From: Labrenzia sp. VG12
Lineage (GTDB): Bacteria; Pseudomonadota; Alphaproteobacteria; Rhizobiales; Stappiaceae
NCBI RefSeq assembly: GCF_002237595.1
Contig: NZ_CP022529.1
Span: 1,426,001 to 1,490,000, forward strand
Direction of reading: 5' to 3'
Length of the DNA: 64,000 bases
The notes below the pieces were generated by a model. That model saw nothing but the letters and a program-made list of their open reading frames with translations. It did not search any database and was not told the DNA's origin. Of this stretch, positions 25,322 to 33,472 are shown one piece after another (the first letter of the stretch is position 1; each line of letters opens with the position of its first letter). A program made the position numbers and the translations under genes.

Positions 25322-25738
25322 TCAGGTCCTCAGAAGGTCGATGTGACGCATGACCATCTCGCGGGCCTGGGTCATGACTTTCAGGTTGGCTTCATAGGAA
25401 CGATTGGTTTCACGCATGTCGGCGAGTTCCAGCAGCGTGTTGACATTCGGCATCTTGACGTAGCCATTTTCATCCGCGGCCGGGTGGCCGGGTTCGTACT
25501 CCACCGTGAACGGCGCCTTGTCCGTGCCGATCCCCTTGACAGAAACCAGGTTTGCTTGGTGGGCACGGTTGAACTCGCTCTCAAAGGTGATGGTCTTGCG
25601 GCGATAAGGATCGTCGCCTGAGGTTTCGCCTGTCGAACGGGCATTCGCCAGGTTCTCTGAAACAACGCGCAGACGCTCGGACTGCGCCCGCAATCCGGCG
25701 CCGGAGATCTGAAGTGTTGCAGCAAGAGGGTCAGACAT
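25322..25738 (-). CDS. flgC: Proximal rod protein FlgC
   Basis: A 138-residue FlgC. The start contains ISGAGLRAQSERLRVVSENLAN followed by ARSTGETSGDDPYRRKTI, and the end YVKMPNVNTLLELADMRETNRSYEANLKV, all typical. It is a proximal-rod component. It lies between flgB (11 bp upstream) and fliE. Confidence 0.96.
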   Translation of the reverse strand: MSDPLAATLQISGAGLRAQSERLRVVSENLANARSTGETSGDDPYRRKTITFESEFNRAHQANLVSVKGIGTDKAPFTVEYEPGHPAADENGYVKMPNVNTLLELADMRETNRSYEANLKVMTQAREMVMRHIDLLRT

Positions 25739-25749
25739 CTTTGTTTTCC

Positions 25750-26130
25750 TTAAGATTTCACAGCGGCCAGATACATGCGATGGAAGGACTTCGCGATACT
25801 GGCGTTCAACGAATGATCGCGCGCGACCTCACCGGCCTTCATCAGTTCCTGCTCGATGCTGACCGAGTTTCCGGAGTGGGTGACGGTCCAGCTGTCGGCT
25901 TTTTCGACATCGGATTTGCGGGCCGCTTCCATCGACTGGCCCAGATGGCTGTCATGGGTCGCAGTCATGGCAAGCTGTGTCTTGCTGATGACCGTGGTGA
26001 AGGGTTCCAGATCCCTGGCGTTGAAACCCGGCGTGTTCGCATTGGCGATGTTTTCCGCAATGGTCGCCTGGCGAACGGACAGCCAGTCATTGTTTTGCGA
26101 CACAAGCTTGGTCAGGAACACAGGCTCCAT
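25750..26130 (-). CDS. flgB: Proximal rod protein FlgB
   Basis: A 126-residue FlgB. The segment LSVRQATIAENIANANTPGFNARDLEPF and the end of the conserved helix NGVSIEQELMKAGEVARDHSLNASIAKSFHRMYLAAV (read here as NSVSIEQELM) are typical. It is the first gene of the rod/ring unit and the most upstream flagellar gene in the window. The ATG follows AAGGAGG at 26135-26141 with a short spacer. The shared promoter-like element lies 47 bp upstream. Confidence 0.95.
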   Translation of the reverse strand: MEPVFLTKLVSQNNDWLSVRQATIAENIANANTPGFNARDLEPFTTVISKTQLAMTATHDSHLGQSMEAARKSDVEKADSWTVTHSGNSVSIEQELMKAGEVARDHSLNASIAKSFHRMYLAAVKS

Positions 26131-26163
26131 TGGAGACCTCCTTCTGGATCAGAGTGCTCTAGG

Positions 26164-26192
26164 GTTTAGGAGACCAAGCTTGTCCGAGGCTG
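26164..26192 (-). promoter_or_regulatory. Shared flagellar promoter element, flgB copy
   Basis: Plus-strand GCTT at 26178-26181 and GCTG at 26189-26192, starts 11 bp apart, spacer GTCCGAG, 47 bp upstream of the flgB ATG. In the transcription direction CTAAAC (26169-26164) follows eight bases after the AAGC half. A divergent gene starts at 26313, so the element could in principle act both ways. Confidence 0.6.
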
Positions 26193-26312
26193 TTCCGCTC
26201 CGGCCTTCGCGCCAGAACCACGCAAGGTCCACACAACCTTCGGAGTGCATGCATTGATGCACGGGCGATCATTGCCTGAATTTGTATGACGGCTCACAAG
26301 CAGGAGACGCGG

Positions 26313-26840
26313 ATGATCCGGCGGCCCAGCCACTCAGCAGCGATCTGTTCCAGCCCGGAACGCACACACCCTGGAAACCGGCCGCTGACTTCTGTCCGAC
26401 GCCTCAAGGTTTTGTTGACCTGCGCAACCTGCATGCTCAGCGCACCTGCTTCACTTCAGGCGCAGGCGCTCGATTGCGACCTCTATGCAAGGAATTATGC
26501 CGACGCTCATGTGTCTGGTGACCCGACAGACCTGCATATTGTGGACCAGGCCTTGGACGGTGCTGTGGTTGGTGGAGCGTGGCGTGGTGACAGCGGCGCA
26601 CGCAGGGGCGCGGTTGCAGGTGGAGCGTTGGGTGTTCTCGACACGTTGGGAAATGACCCGGCCGGTTGGCGCGGTCTCTATGATCTTGCCTACCGGCTTT
26701 GCCGGAATTCTCAGTCGCCGGTGACACACCGTCCTTCAACACTCGGCGATCCAAGCTATCGCGCTACACCGCTTCGACCGGGAGCACACGAACCGCCCCT
26801 TCCCCCCTTGCCCCTCGCGCCACAAAAACCAGAAAACTAA
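26313..26840 (+). CDS. Secreted glycine-zipper protein
   Basis: A 175-residue protein of unknown function. A basic, Pro-rich start of about 30 residues leads to a hydrophobic signal segment ending SLQAQA near residue 55. The mature part has one or two cysteines and a glycine-zipper stretch (GGAWRGDSGARRGAVAGGALG) like those that pack against membranes, then a Pro-rich tail (PPLPPLPLAP). The ATG at 26313 has AGGAGA five bases upstream; an earlier ATG at 26286 has none. It is probably co-transcribed with the PilZ gene 9 bp downstream. Confidence 0.65.
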   Translation: MIRRPSHSAAICSSPERTHPGNRPLTSVRRLKVLLTCATCMLSAPASLQAQALDCDLYARNYADAHVSGDPTDLHIVDQALDGAVVGGAWRGDSGARRGAVAGGALGVLDTLGNDPAGWRGLYDLAYRLCRNSQSPVTHRPSTLGDPSYRATPLRPGAHEPPLPPLPLAPQKPEN

Positions 26841-26849
26841 GGCTGTGCC

Positions 26850-27218
26850 ATGTTCTCTTTCCTGACCGCAAAAAGGGCATCCTTTGCAGAAGCCCTGCAA
26901 CGACGTCTTCACCCCCGTCAGCGCACGCGCCTGCGTCCGGCCAAAATCGCCAGCCTGGAGAACGATTTCATCTGCGATTGCACCATAAGGGACATCTCCG
27001 AAGGCGGGGTGCGCCTGGTACTGGATGAGGACCTTGACCTTCCGGAAGAATTCTATGTTTTCGACGCTGTTGCCAAGACAGTCGCAGAAGTCCAGCTCAG
27101 GTGGCGGCGAGGACTTGCCGCTGGTGTAGTCTATCTCGTCCCGCCTGCAAGTATCCGGCACTTTCGAAACACAGGTGTGCGCAAGCTCGCACAAAGACTC
27201 TATGCGCTTGACGGGTAA
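26850..27218 (+). CDS. PilZ-domain protein
   Basis: A 122-residue protein that is essentially one PilZ domain. The two cyclic-di-GMP contacts are visible: the arginine-rich RQRTRLRP near residue 24 and DISEGGVRL (the D/N-x-S-x-x-G turn) near residue 48. Such proteins change motility, polysaccharide output or enzyme activity when cyclic di-GMP binds. Its place next to the flagellar block suggests a link with motility, but that is inference. It is preceded by the secreted glycine-zipper gene. The following 235 bp to the next gene hold no clear terminator. Confidence 0.85.
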   Translation: MFSFLTAKRASFAEALQRRLHPRQRTRLRPAKIASLENDFICDCTIRDISEGGVRLVLDEDLDLPEEFYVFDAVAKTVAEVQLRWRRGLAAGVVYLVPPASIRHFRNTGVRKLAQRLYALDG

Positions 27219-27453
27219 GCGGCAGTACTTGTTGGACAAATATTGATCTTCTTAAAATTTTCCCGGCGGCAATTCCGCTTTGACAGCAACGGGAGCGAGA
27301 TCAATTCCAGCAGCGTAAATTCTTCTTCTTTTTGATTGCGTGGTTTGCATGCATTAATTCTAGTTTTCTTCAGAAATCACGGCTAAAACGGTTGTAGAAG
27401 CCGGTGCAATGGCGTCCGGCACGCATCGCGAATTGAGTCCTCCGGGCACCTGC

Positions 27454-28209
27454 ATGGATAAAGCCAGACAACAGACTTTCGAATTGCCGGACAAGGCCCT
27501 GACCTCCCTGCCAACCGGCGCGGTCAAGGACACGGTCGAACACCTGGGCAAAAGCGTCGTTCAGGGTGTTTTTGCAACCGACGCAATCTTGCCGCGGGAA
27601 GAAGAACTCGTCGACAGCCTGGGGGTTTCGAGAACGGTTGTGCGCGAAGCCATCAAGGTTTTGTGCGGCAAGGGCCTGGTGCGGACTGCACGGCGCTACG
27701 GCTCCCGAGTCTGCCCGTTCGAAAGCTGGAACCTGCTGGACCCGGACGTGATCCGATGGCACGACCCGGACAGTCCGCGCACCGCTCGCATCTACGCTGA
27801 AGCTACTGATCTCAGGCTGATCGTTGAACCGGAGGCAGCAGCCCTCGCGGCAATGAATGCCACCCCTCAGCAACGCGACATCATTCTTGCCGCGGCCGAC
27901 GGCATCACGCCCGTCAATGGCGAGGAGTCGATGATCGGCGCGGACTACACGTTCCACGCAACGATCCTGCAGGCCAGTGGTAACCTGATGCTGGCTCAGC
28001 TTCAAAACGTCATTTATGCGGTGTTGCTGTTTTCCTATTCAGCCGGTCGTGCAGGAGCACCGGAAGAGCAGGTTTCGCGCCGAAACCACCTGAGCGTCGC
28101 GGAAGCAATCGCCGGCGGAGAAGCGGACCTTGCGCGCACGCGCATGCGGGACATGCTTGCCCAGAACAAGGCCATTGCCGAAAAATTTGCAGCAACAGCC
28201 GGACGCTAG
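27454..28209 (+). CDS. GntR-family regulator (FadR/FCD type)
   Basis: A 251-residue transcription factor. The N-terminal winged helix reads LPREEELVDSLGVSRTVVREAIKVLCGKGLVRT, the GntR signature, followed by YGSRVCP. The all-helical FCD effector domain fills residues 95-240, with metal/ligand-type positions in DLRLIVEPEAAALAA and the histidine-bearing YTFHATILQASGN. Regulators of this group usually bind sugar acids or other organic acids. The enzyme gene 148 bp downstream on the same strand is the likely target. I take the ATG at 27454; one at 27409 would add 15 residues. Confidence 0.85.
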   Translation: MDKARQQTFELPDKALTSLPTGAVKDTVEHLGKSVVQGVFATDAILPREEELVDSLGVSRTVVREAIKVLCGKGLVRTARRYGSRVCPFESWNLLDPDVIRWHDPDSPRTARIYAEATDLRLIVEPEAAALAAMNATPQQRDIILAAADGITPVNGEESMIGADYTFHATILQASGNLMLAQLQNVIYAVLLFSYSAGRAGAPEEQVSRRNHLSVAEAIAGGEADLARTRMRDMLAQNKAIAEKFAATAGR

Positions 28210-28357
28210 TCCCGATATGCGCCGTCGCATTTGCCGGTACTCTGGCTCAATTCCGTGTCGGCAATGAAATCCTAGATTGACATCTACCCTCTTGGCCGAA
28301 ACCGCGCATAGATACCGATGGGTACAGGCGGCAAGCGTCGCTGACAGGAGGAAGCAG

Positions 28358-29509
28358 ATGACAATTTTCACGCCCGATGAACTGGCAGGCGGCGCATTTC
28401 TGGGACGGCTCTGGCGGCCCGAAGTCGGTGGCCCTGCGGTCGTCACCGTGAGAAACGGCAATCTTGTCGACATCACGTCCAGAACAGCTCCAACAGTGCG
28501 AGACATCTGCGAACTGGAAGCCCCCGCCTCCTATGTTTCTGAGGCGTCCGGAGAGATCATTGGTCCCGTCAACGAAATCTCAGCTGCCCTTGCAAGCAGT
28601 ATGGACACGCCCCACCTGCTCGCCCCTTGCGATCTGCAAGCGGTCAAGGCGTGCGGCGTCACCTTTGCAAGGTCGATGGTGGAGCGGGTCATTGAGGAAA
28701 AGGCCGCAGGCGACGCAAGACAGGCCGAGACAATTCGGTCCAGAGTGGGCGCAACCATCGGCAACAGCCTCCGCAACATCAAGTCAGGCTCGAAGGAAGC
28801 GGCCAAGGTAAAAGAGGCTCTGATCGCTGAAGGGCTTTGGAGCCCCTATCTTGAAGTCGGCATCGGGCCAGATGCCGAGGTCTTCTCCAAGGCACAAGTA
28901 TTGTCCTCCGTGGGCCCAGGCGCGAGTGTCGGCCTTCATCCAAATTCAAGCTGGAACAACCCGGAGCCGGAAGTGGTTCTGACCGTGTCTTCAAGAGGAG
29001 AAATAGTCGGCGCCACGCTCGGCAACGACGTCAATCTGCGTGACATCGAGGGCCGGTCGGCGCTCCTTCTGTCAAAGGCCAAGGACAACAATGCCTCCTG
29101 CGCGATCGGTCCAATGATCCGCTTGTTCGACGAGACGTTTTCCCTCGACGATATCCGCAGTGCGGAGCTGACACTCACCGTGGCAGGAGAGGACGGATTT
29201 CACCTGACCGGTCACTCGTCCATGGCCGAGATCAGTCGCGATCCGCTGGATCTCGTTGCCCAGACCATCGGGCGGCACCATCAATATCCCGATGGACTCA
29301 TGCTTTTCCTAGGCACAATGTTCGCCCCAACGCAGGATCGGGACGTTGCCGGAGAAGGCTTTACCCACAAGATCGGCGACAAGGTCACGATCTCCGCCCC
29401 CGGCCTCGGCAAGCTGAGCAACACCGTCGATTTGTCCACCATTTGCCCGCAATGGACATTCGGCATCAGCCAGCTGATGCGCAATCTCGCCCAGCGCGGT
29501 TTGCTGTAA
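28358..29509 (+). CDS. FAH-family 2-keto-3-deoxy-sugar-acid dehydratase candidate
   Basis: A 383-residue enzyme of the fumarylacetoacetate hydrolase fold. Its length and wording (ACGVTFARSMVERVIEE, LHPNSSWNNPEPEVVL, GNDVNLRDIEGRSALLL, GRHHQYPDGLMLFLGTMFAP) are those of the group that includes 2-keto-3-deoxy-D-xylonate and -arabinonate dehydratases (Caulobacter XylX type). EVVL holds one of the usual acidic metal ligands. Such enzymes feed pentonates to 2-oxoglutarate semialdehyde. The start at 28358 has AGGAGG upstream. The GntR gene before it fits an organic-acid switch. The exact substrate is not settled by sequence, and no pentose dehydrogenase lies nearby. Confidence 0.72.
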   Translation: MTIFTPDELAGGAFLGRLWRPEVGGPAVVTVRNGNLVDITSRTAPTVRDICELEAPASYVSEASGEIIGPVNEISAALASSMDTPHLLAPCDLQAVKACGVTFARSMVERVIEEKAAGDARQAETIRSRVGATIGNSLRNIKSGSKEAAKVKEALIAEGLWSPYLEVGIGPDAEVFSKAQVLSSVGPGASVGLHPNSSWNNPEPEVVLTVSSRGEIVGATLGNDVNLRDIEGRSALLLSKAKDNNASCAIGPMIRLFDETFSLDDIRSAELTLTVAGEDGFHLTGHSSMAEISRDPLDLVAQTIGRHHQYPDGLMLFLGTMFAPTQDRDVAGEGFTHKIGDKVTISAPGLGKLSNTVDLSTICPQWTFGISQLMRNLAQRGLL

Positions 29510-29523
29510 CCGGACCAACCTTA

Positions 29524-30909
29524 TCACGCAGAGGGGCCGACCATTCGTGAAGGATCGACGATCCTGTCGAAATCGTCGCCGGTGACAAAACCGAGATCGA
29601 GACAGGCTTGTTTCAGCGTCAGGTCGTTTTCGAATGCGTGGTGGGCCGCATGGCTGGCCTTGTCGTAACCAATCACCGGGCTGAGCGCCGTCACCAGCAT
29701 CAGGGACTGATCGAGATAGTCCTGGATCCGTTTTTCATTCGGCTCCATGCCATCCACCAGGTAACGCGCAAAATTGGCGCTGCCATCTCCCATGATCTTC
29801 ACCGACTGCAGGATCGCGTTGATCATGAGTGGCTTGTAGACATTCATTTCCAGATATCCGCTCGCTCCGCCAATACCGACCGTCACATCATTGCCCATGA
29901 CCTGGGCCGCGATCATGGCCAGAGCCTCGCATTGAGTGGGATTGACCTTGCCCGGCATGATCGACGAACCAGGTTCGTTGGAGGGGATCTTGAGCTCGAA
30001 GAAACCGCAGCGCGGGCCGCAGGACAGAAGACGAATATCGTTGGCAATCTTGAACAAAGACACCGCCAGCGTCCTGAGCGCCCCGCTCAGCATCACCAGC
30101 GCATCGTGACTGCCCTGGGCAGCGAACTTGTTCGGCGCGGAAACAAAGGGGAGCGCCGTCAGTTCGGCAATCCGGCGCGCAGCAAGATCGGCAAAATCCG
30201 GATGGGTGTTGATCCCCGTGCCAACGGCAGTGCCGCCCAGCGCCAGGGCATAGACATCCTTCAGGGCATGTTCAATCCGGTCGATATCCTGACGAAGCAT
30301 CTCCGCATAACCGGAGAATTCCTGGCCCAGTGTCAGCGGCGTCGCATCCTGCATGTGGGTGCGACCGATCTTGATGATATCACTCCAGGCTTCCGCCTTG
30401 CGTTCCAGGCTCTTGTGGAGCGTTTCGACACACGGCAGCAGCCTGTCATTGACCTGCAGGGCGGCGGCCATATGCATCGCCGCCGGAAAAGTGTCGTTCG
30501 AGGATTGCGACATGTTGACATGATCGTTGGGATGCACGGGTTCCTTGGATCCGAGCACTCCACCAGCCAGCGCTATGGCCCGGTTGGAGATCACCTCATT
30601 GACGTTCATGTTGGTCTGCGTTCCGCTGCCCGTCATCCAGACATGCAAGGGAAAGTGATCATCGAGCTTGCCGTCGGCGACTTCCGACGCCGCCCTTGCA
30701 ATCAGGTCCGCAAGATCCTCCCGCAAAAGCCCAAGCTCCGCGTTCGCACGCGCGGAGGCCTTTTTCAGGTAGCCATAGGCATGAACAAGCTCGATCGGCA
30801 TCAGATCCGTGCCGATGGAAAAGTACTTCAAGGAGCGCTGCGTCTGGGCACCCCAGTACTTGTCCTCCGGAACGTCGATTTCGCCGAGGCTGTCACTTTC
30901 GGTCCGCAT
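29524..30909 (-). CDS. fumC: Fumarate hydratase, class II
   Basis: A 461-residue class II fumarase, which interconverts fumarate and malate in the citric acid cycle without an iron-sulfur cluster. The family signature GSSIMPGKVNP holds the catalytic serine, TGSGTQTNMNVNEVI and KIGRTHMQDATPLTLGQE supply substrate contacts and the general-acid histidine. The stop lies 14 bp from the end of the convergent dehydratase gene. A hydrolase gene ends 22 bp upstream on the same strand, so the two may share a message. Confidence 0.96.
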   Translation of the reverse strand: MRTESDSLGEIDVPEDKYWGAQTQRSLKYFSIGTDLMPIELVHAYGYLKKASARANAELGLLREDLADLIARAASEVADGKLDDHFPLHVWMTGSGTQTNMNVNEVISNRAIALAGGVLGSKEPVHPNDHVNMSQSSNDTFPAAMHMAAALQVNDRLLPCVETLHKSLERKAEAWSDIIKIGRTHMQDATPLTLGQEFSGYAEMLRQDIDRIEHALKDVYALALGGTAVGTGINTHPDFADLAARRIAELTALPFVSAPNKFAAQGSHDALVMLSGALRTLAVSLFKIANDIRLLSCGPRCGFFELKIPSNEPGSSIMPGKVNPTQCEALAMIAAQVMGNDVTVGIGGASGYLEMNVYKPLMINAILQSVKIMGDGSANFARYLVDGMEPNEKRIQDYLDQSLMLVTALSPVIGYDKASHAAHHAFENDLTLKQACLDLGFVTGDDFDRIVDPSRMVGPSA

Positions 30910-30931
30910 GTCGCTCTCCTTCGAATACGGC

Positions 30932-31741
30932 CTAGGTTTCCACCAGAACCGAGGTCAAACCGCTGCCCGGATCCTTCAACCCGTCGATGACATCAAAATG
31001 ATGCCGGTCCGGATCCTCATGATAGCTGGCTGCTGGCCAGGCCTCGGCAAGCAGTTTCGATTGCCTGAGGAATTCCGGCCGCTCCGCTCCGCCAACCCAG
31101 GCAACGACCGGACAAGGTCCCACAGGCTTCTTGAGCGCAGGGCTTTCCGCGACAGCCTCCTCTTCGCTCATCCCGAAGCTTTCGTTCATCTTCGTCTTGC
31201 GCAGCGGCCGAAGGTCATGAAGCCCGCTGATGGAGACGACCTTCTCGATCCGCTCCAGCACTTCCGGTGCCAACAGGCTGTCTTCGCACACCATTCGGCT
31301 GACGAGATGCCCCCCTGCAGAATGCCCCGTCAAACGGATGGGACCGTCGACCCGGCTGGCCGCCTTTGTGATCGCTTTCGCGATCTGCCGGGTGATATCG
31401 GCAATGCTTACATCTGGCGCGAGGTCATAGGACGGCAGGCAGGTGGTCCATCCCCTGGCGAGGGGACCCGTGGCAAAATGAGACCAGTAGGACTTGTCGA
31501 AGCGCATCCAGTAGCCGCCATGGACAAAAACCGCGAGCCCTCTCGATTTCCCCTCCGGATGAAAGACATCGAACCTGTGGCGCGCGCCCTCCCCGTAGAC
31601 GACATCGATATCCTTCTTCATCCAGGATTTCCGGAAGGTCGCCGAATCGCTTTCCCAACGCGCGATATAGTCTTCAGCACCCGGTATATGGGCAGCGTTG
31701 GCATAAGCATCATCCCAATCAGTAATCGTCATCTCAGTCAT
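30932..31741 (-). CDS. Alpha/beta hydrolase, kynurenine-formamidase-like
   Basis: A 269-residue alpha/beta hydrolase. It has the oxyanion motif HGGYW and the nucleophile elbow GHSAGG (serine near residue 145), both typical of arylformamidases and related esterases; the catalytic aspartate and histidine are probably in WVGGAERPEF and DRHHFDVIDGL. Kynurenine formamidase opens N-formylkynurenine in tryptophan breakdown, but no kynureninase or tryptophan dioxygenase gene is nearby, so another amide or ester is possible. It diverges from the acyl-CoA ligase gene across 150 bp. Confidence 0.75.
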   Translation of the reverse strand: MTEMTITDWDDAYANAAHIPGAEDYIARWESDSATFRKSWMKKDIDVVYGEGARHRFDVFHPEGKSRGLAVFVHGGYWMRFDKSYWSHFATGPLARGWTTCLPSYDLAPDVSIADITRQIAKAITKAASRVDGPIRLTGHSAGGHLVSRMVCEDSLLAPEVLERIEKVVSISGLHDLRPLRKTKMNESFGMSEEEAVAESPALKKPVGPCPVVAWVGGAERPEFLRQSKLLAEAWPAASYHEDPDRHHFDVIDGLKDPGSGLTSVLVET

Positions 31742-31891
31742 GAATGGCCTCAGGCTTCCCTCTTCATCTTGTGGCCGGCATCCTGCACGATTTGCCGTGA
31801 AAGCGGAATGACTTGCTGCAAGACATGCTTGTCAAATCGATCAAGGCCGACCTAACGTCTTCTCCACCGAGGCATCTGGAGACTGAAACTG

Positions 31892-33472
31892 ATGGTAGCG
31901 CGCTGTTCGGACCGGGTAATCAATCTGGCGCAGTTCCTGACAAAAAACGCAGCCCGCTGGCCCGACCGGCCGGCCATTGTCTCGGAGGGAACCACCTGGA
32001 GCTGGAAGGAACTCGATACCAGGGTGTCAGCACTCGCGACCGCACTTGTCTCCGAATACCGCCTCTCCAAGGGAGACAGCCTGCTGGTTCAGGCACAAAA
32101 CTCCAACCAGATGATCGAGATCATGCTGGCCGCTTTCCGGCTGGGAGCCGTCTGGGTGCCTTGCAATTTCAGGCAGGCCCCCGTCGAAACGGCCTATGCC
32201 GCAGAAAAGGCTGCCGCAAAGGTGTTTGTCTGTGATGCGGCCTTCGCGGCACAAGCGGGTGCGGTGAAGACCGCCTGCCCTGACCTGTCGGGCTGTATCA
32301 GCATTGGCGACAGCGGGTTTGGCGCCGACTATGAAAGCCTTATCGAACGGCACAGGGGAAGCGACATCCAGAATGCTGAGGTCGACTATACCGATCCCTG
32401 CTGGCTGTTCTTCACGTCGGGTTCCACGGGCCGGCCGAAAGCGGTGGTTCTGAGCCATGGCCAGATCGGATTTGTCTGTGTCAACTACATGGCCGACCTT
32501 ATTCCCGGCACGACGGAAGAAGATGCCTCCCTGGTCATTGCACCGCTGTCTCACGGCGCCGGTCTCCAATTGATTGCCCAGCTCGCGGCGGGGTCGGCAC
32601 ATGTCCTGATGCCGCCGGGCGGTTTTTCCCCGTCAATCGCGTTTGAGCTGATCCAACAGCACAAGGTCTCCAACCTGTTCACGGTCCCGACCATCGTCAA
32701 ACGACTGGTCGAGGATCCGGCGGTAGACCGATACGACCATTCCAGCCTGCGCCATGTGATTTATGCAGGTGCGCCCATGTATCGGGAGGACCAGAAAACA
32801 GCTCTGAAGAAACTCGGGTCCGTGCTCGTCCAGTACTATGGGCTAGGCGAAGTCACCGGGAACATCACCGTGCTCAGGCCACAGGACCACGTTCTGGAGG
32901 ACGGTCCAACCGCCCGCCTAGGCACCTGCGGCACGGAACGCACCGGCATCGAGGTCTCCATTCAGGATGACGACGGCAACATCCTGGCTCCTCATCAGAC
33001 CGGAGAAGTCTGTGTTATCGGTGCCGCGGTCTGCGCCGGGTACCTGGAAGATGAAGCGGCGAATGCCAAATCGTTTCGCAATGGCTGGTTCCGTACAGGC
33101 GACATCGGCCACATGGATGAGGCGCGGTTCCTCTATCTGACCGGTCGTGCCTCGGACATGTATATCTCAGGCGGATCCAACGTCTATCCGAAGGAAGTGG
33201 AAGAGGTCCTCCTGACACACCCTGAGATTTCCGAAGTAGCGATTCTGGGCATCCCTGATCCGGAGTGGGGGGAAATCGGACTGGCGGTCTGTGTACCCGT
33301 GGACGGGTCTTCACCCGATCCCGCCGAGCTCGCCGATTTTCTGAACGGTCAGGTGGCCCGCTACAAGATGCCGGCACGCTACCTCTTCATTGAGGAGATG
33401 CCGACCAGCGCCTATGGCAAGATCACCAAGAAGCTGGTCCGTGACCATTTGACTGAAAAAGGGCTGCTATGA
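31892..33472 (+). CDS. AMP-forming acyl-CoA synthetase / ligase
   Basis: A 526-residue adenylate-forming ligase. The motif order is complete: phosphate loop FFTSGSTGRPKAVVLSHG (about 172-189), QYYGLGEVTGN, the TGDIGHMDE hinge aspartate, GRASDMYISGGSNVYPKEVE, and the catalytic lysine in SAYGKITKK near the end. These enzymes join a carboxylic acid to CoA through an acyl adenylate. The substrate cannot be read from the sequence. It is translationally coupled (ATGA overlap) to the tandem PCC-domain gene, which is the best clue to its role. Confidence 0.88.
   Translation: MVARCSDRVINLAQFLTKNAARWPDRPAIVSEGTTWSWKELDTRVSALATALVSEYRLSKGDSLLVQAQNSNQMIEIMLAAFRLGAVWVPCNFRQAPVETAYAAEKAAAKVFVCDAAFAAQAGAVKTACPDLSGCISIGDSGFGADYESLIERHRGSDIQNAEVDYTDPCWLFFTSGSTGRPKAVVLSHGQIGFVCVNYMADLIPGTTEEDASLVIAPLSHGAGLQLIAQLAAGSAHVLMPPGGFSPSIAFELIQQHKVSNLFTVPTIVKRLVEDPAVDRYDHSSLRHVIYAGAPMYREDQKTALKKLGSVLVQYYGLGEVTGNITVLRPQDHVLEDGPTARLGTCGTERTGIEVSIQDDDGNILAPHQTGEVCVIGAAVCAGYLEDEAANAKSFRNGWFRTGDIGHMDEARFLYLTGRASDMYISGGSNVYPKEVEEVLLTHPEISEVAILGIPDPEWGEIGLAVCVPVDGSSPDPAELADFLNGQVARYKMPARYLFIEEMPTSAYGKITKKLVRDHLTEKGLL

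Noticed and set aside
26245..26262. GTGCAT-N6-ATGCAC palindrome before the glycine-zipper gene
   Set aside because: Single short palindrome with no regulator nearby; too weak to call an operator.
28277..28314. TTGACA followed by TAGATA before the dehydratase gene, as a promoter
   Set aside because: The spacing is 26 bp, too long for a sigma-70 promoter.
29608..30990. Open frame of 460 codons opposite fumC
   Set aside because: Antisense to a fumarase with complete signatures.
31812..31822. CTTGC-T-GCAAG palindrome in the hydrolase/ligase divergent gap
   Set aside because: Short, single, and expected by chance at this GC content; no adjacent regulator gene.
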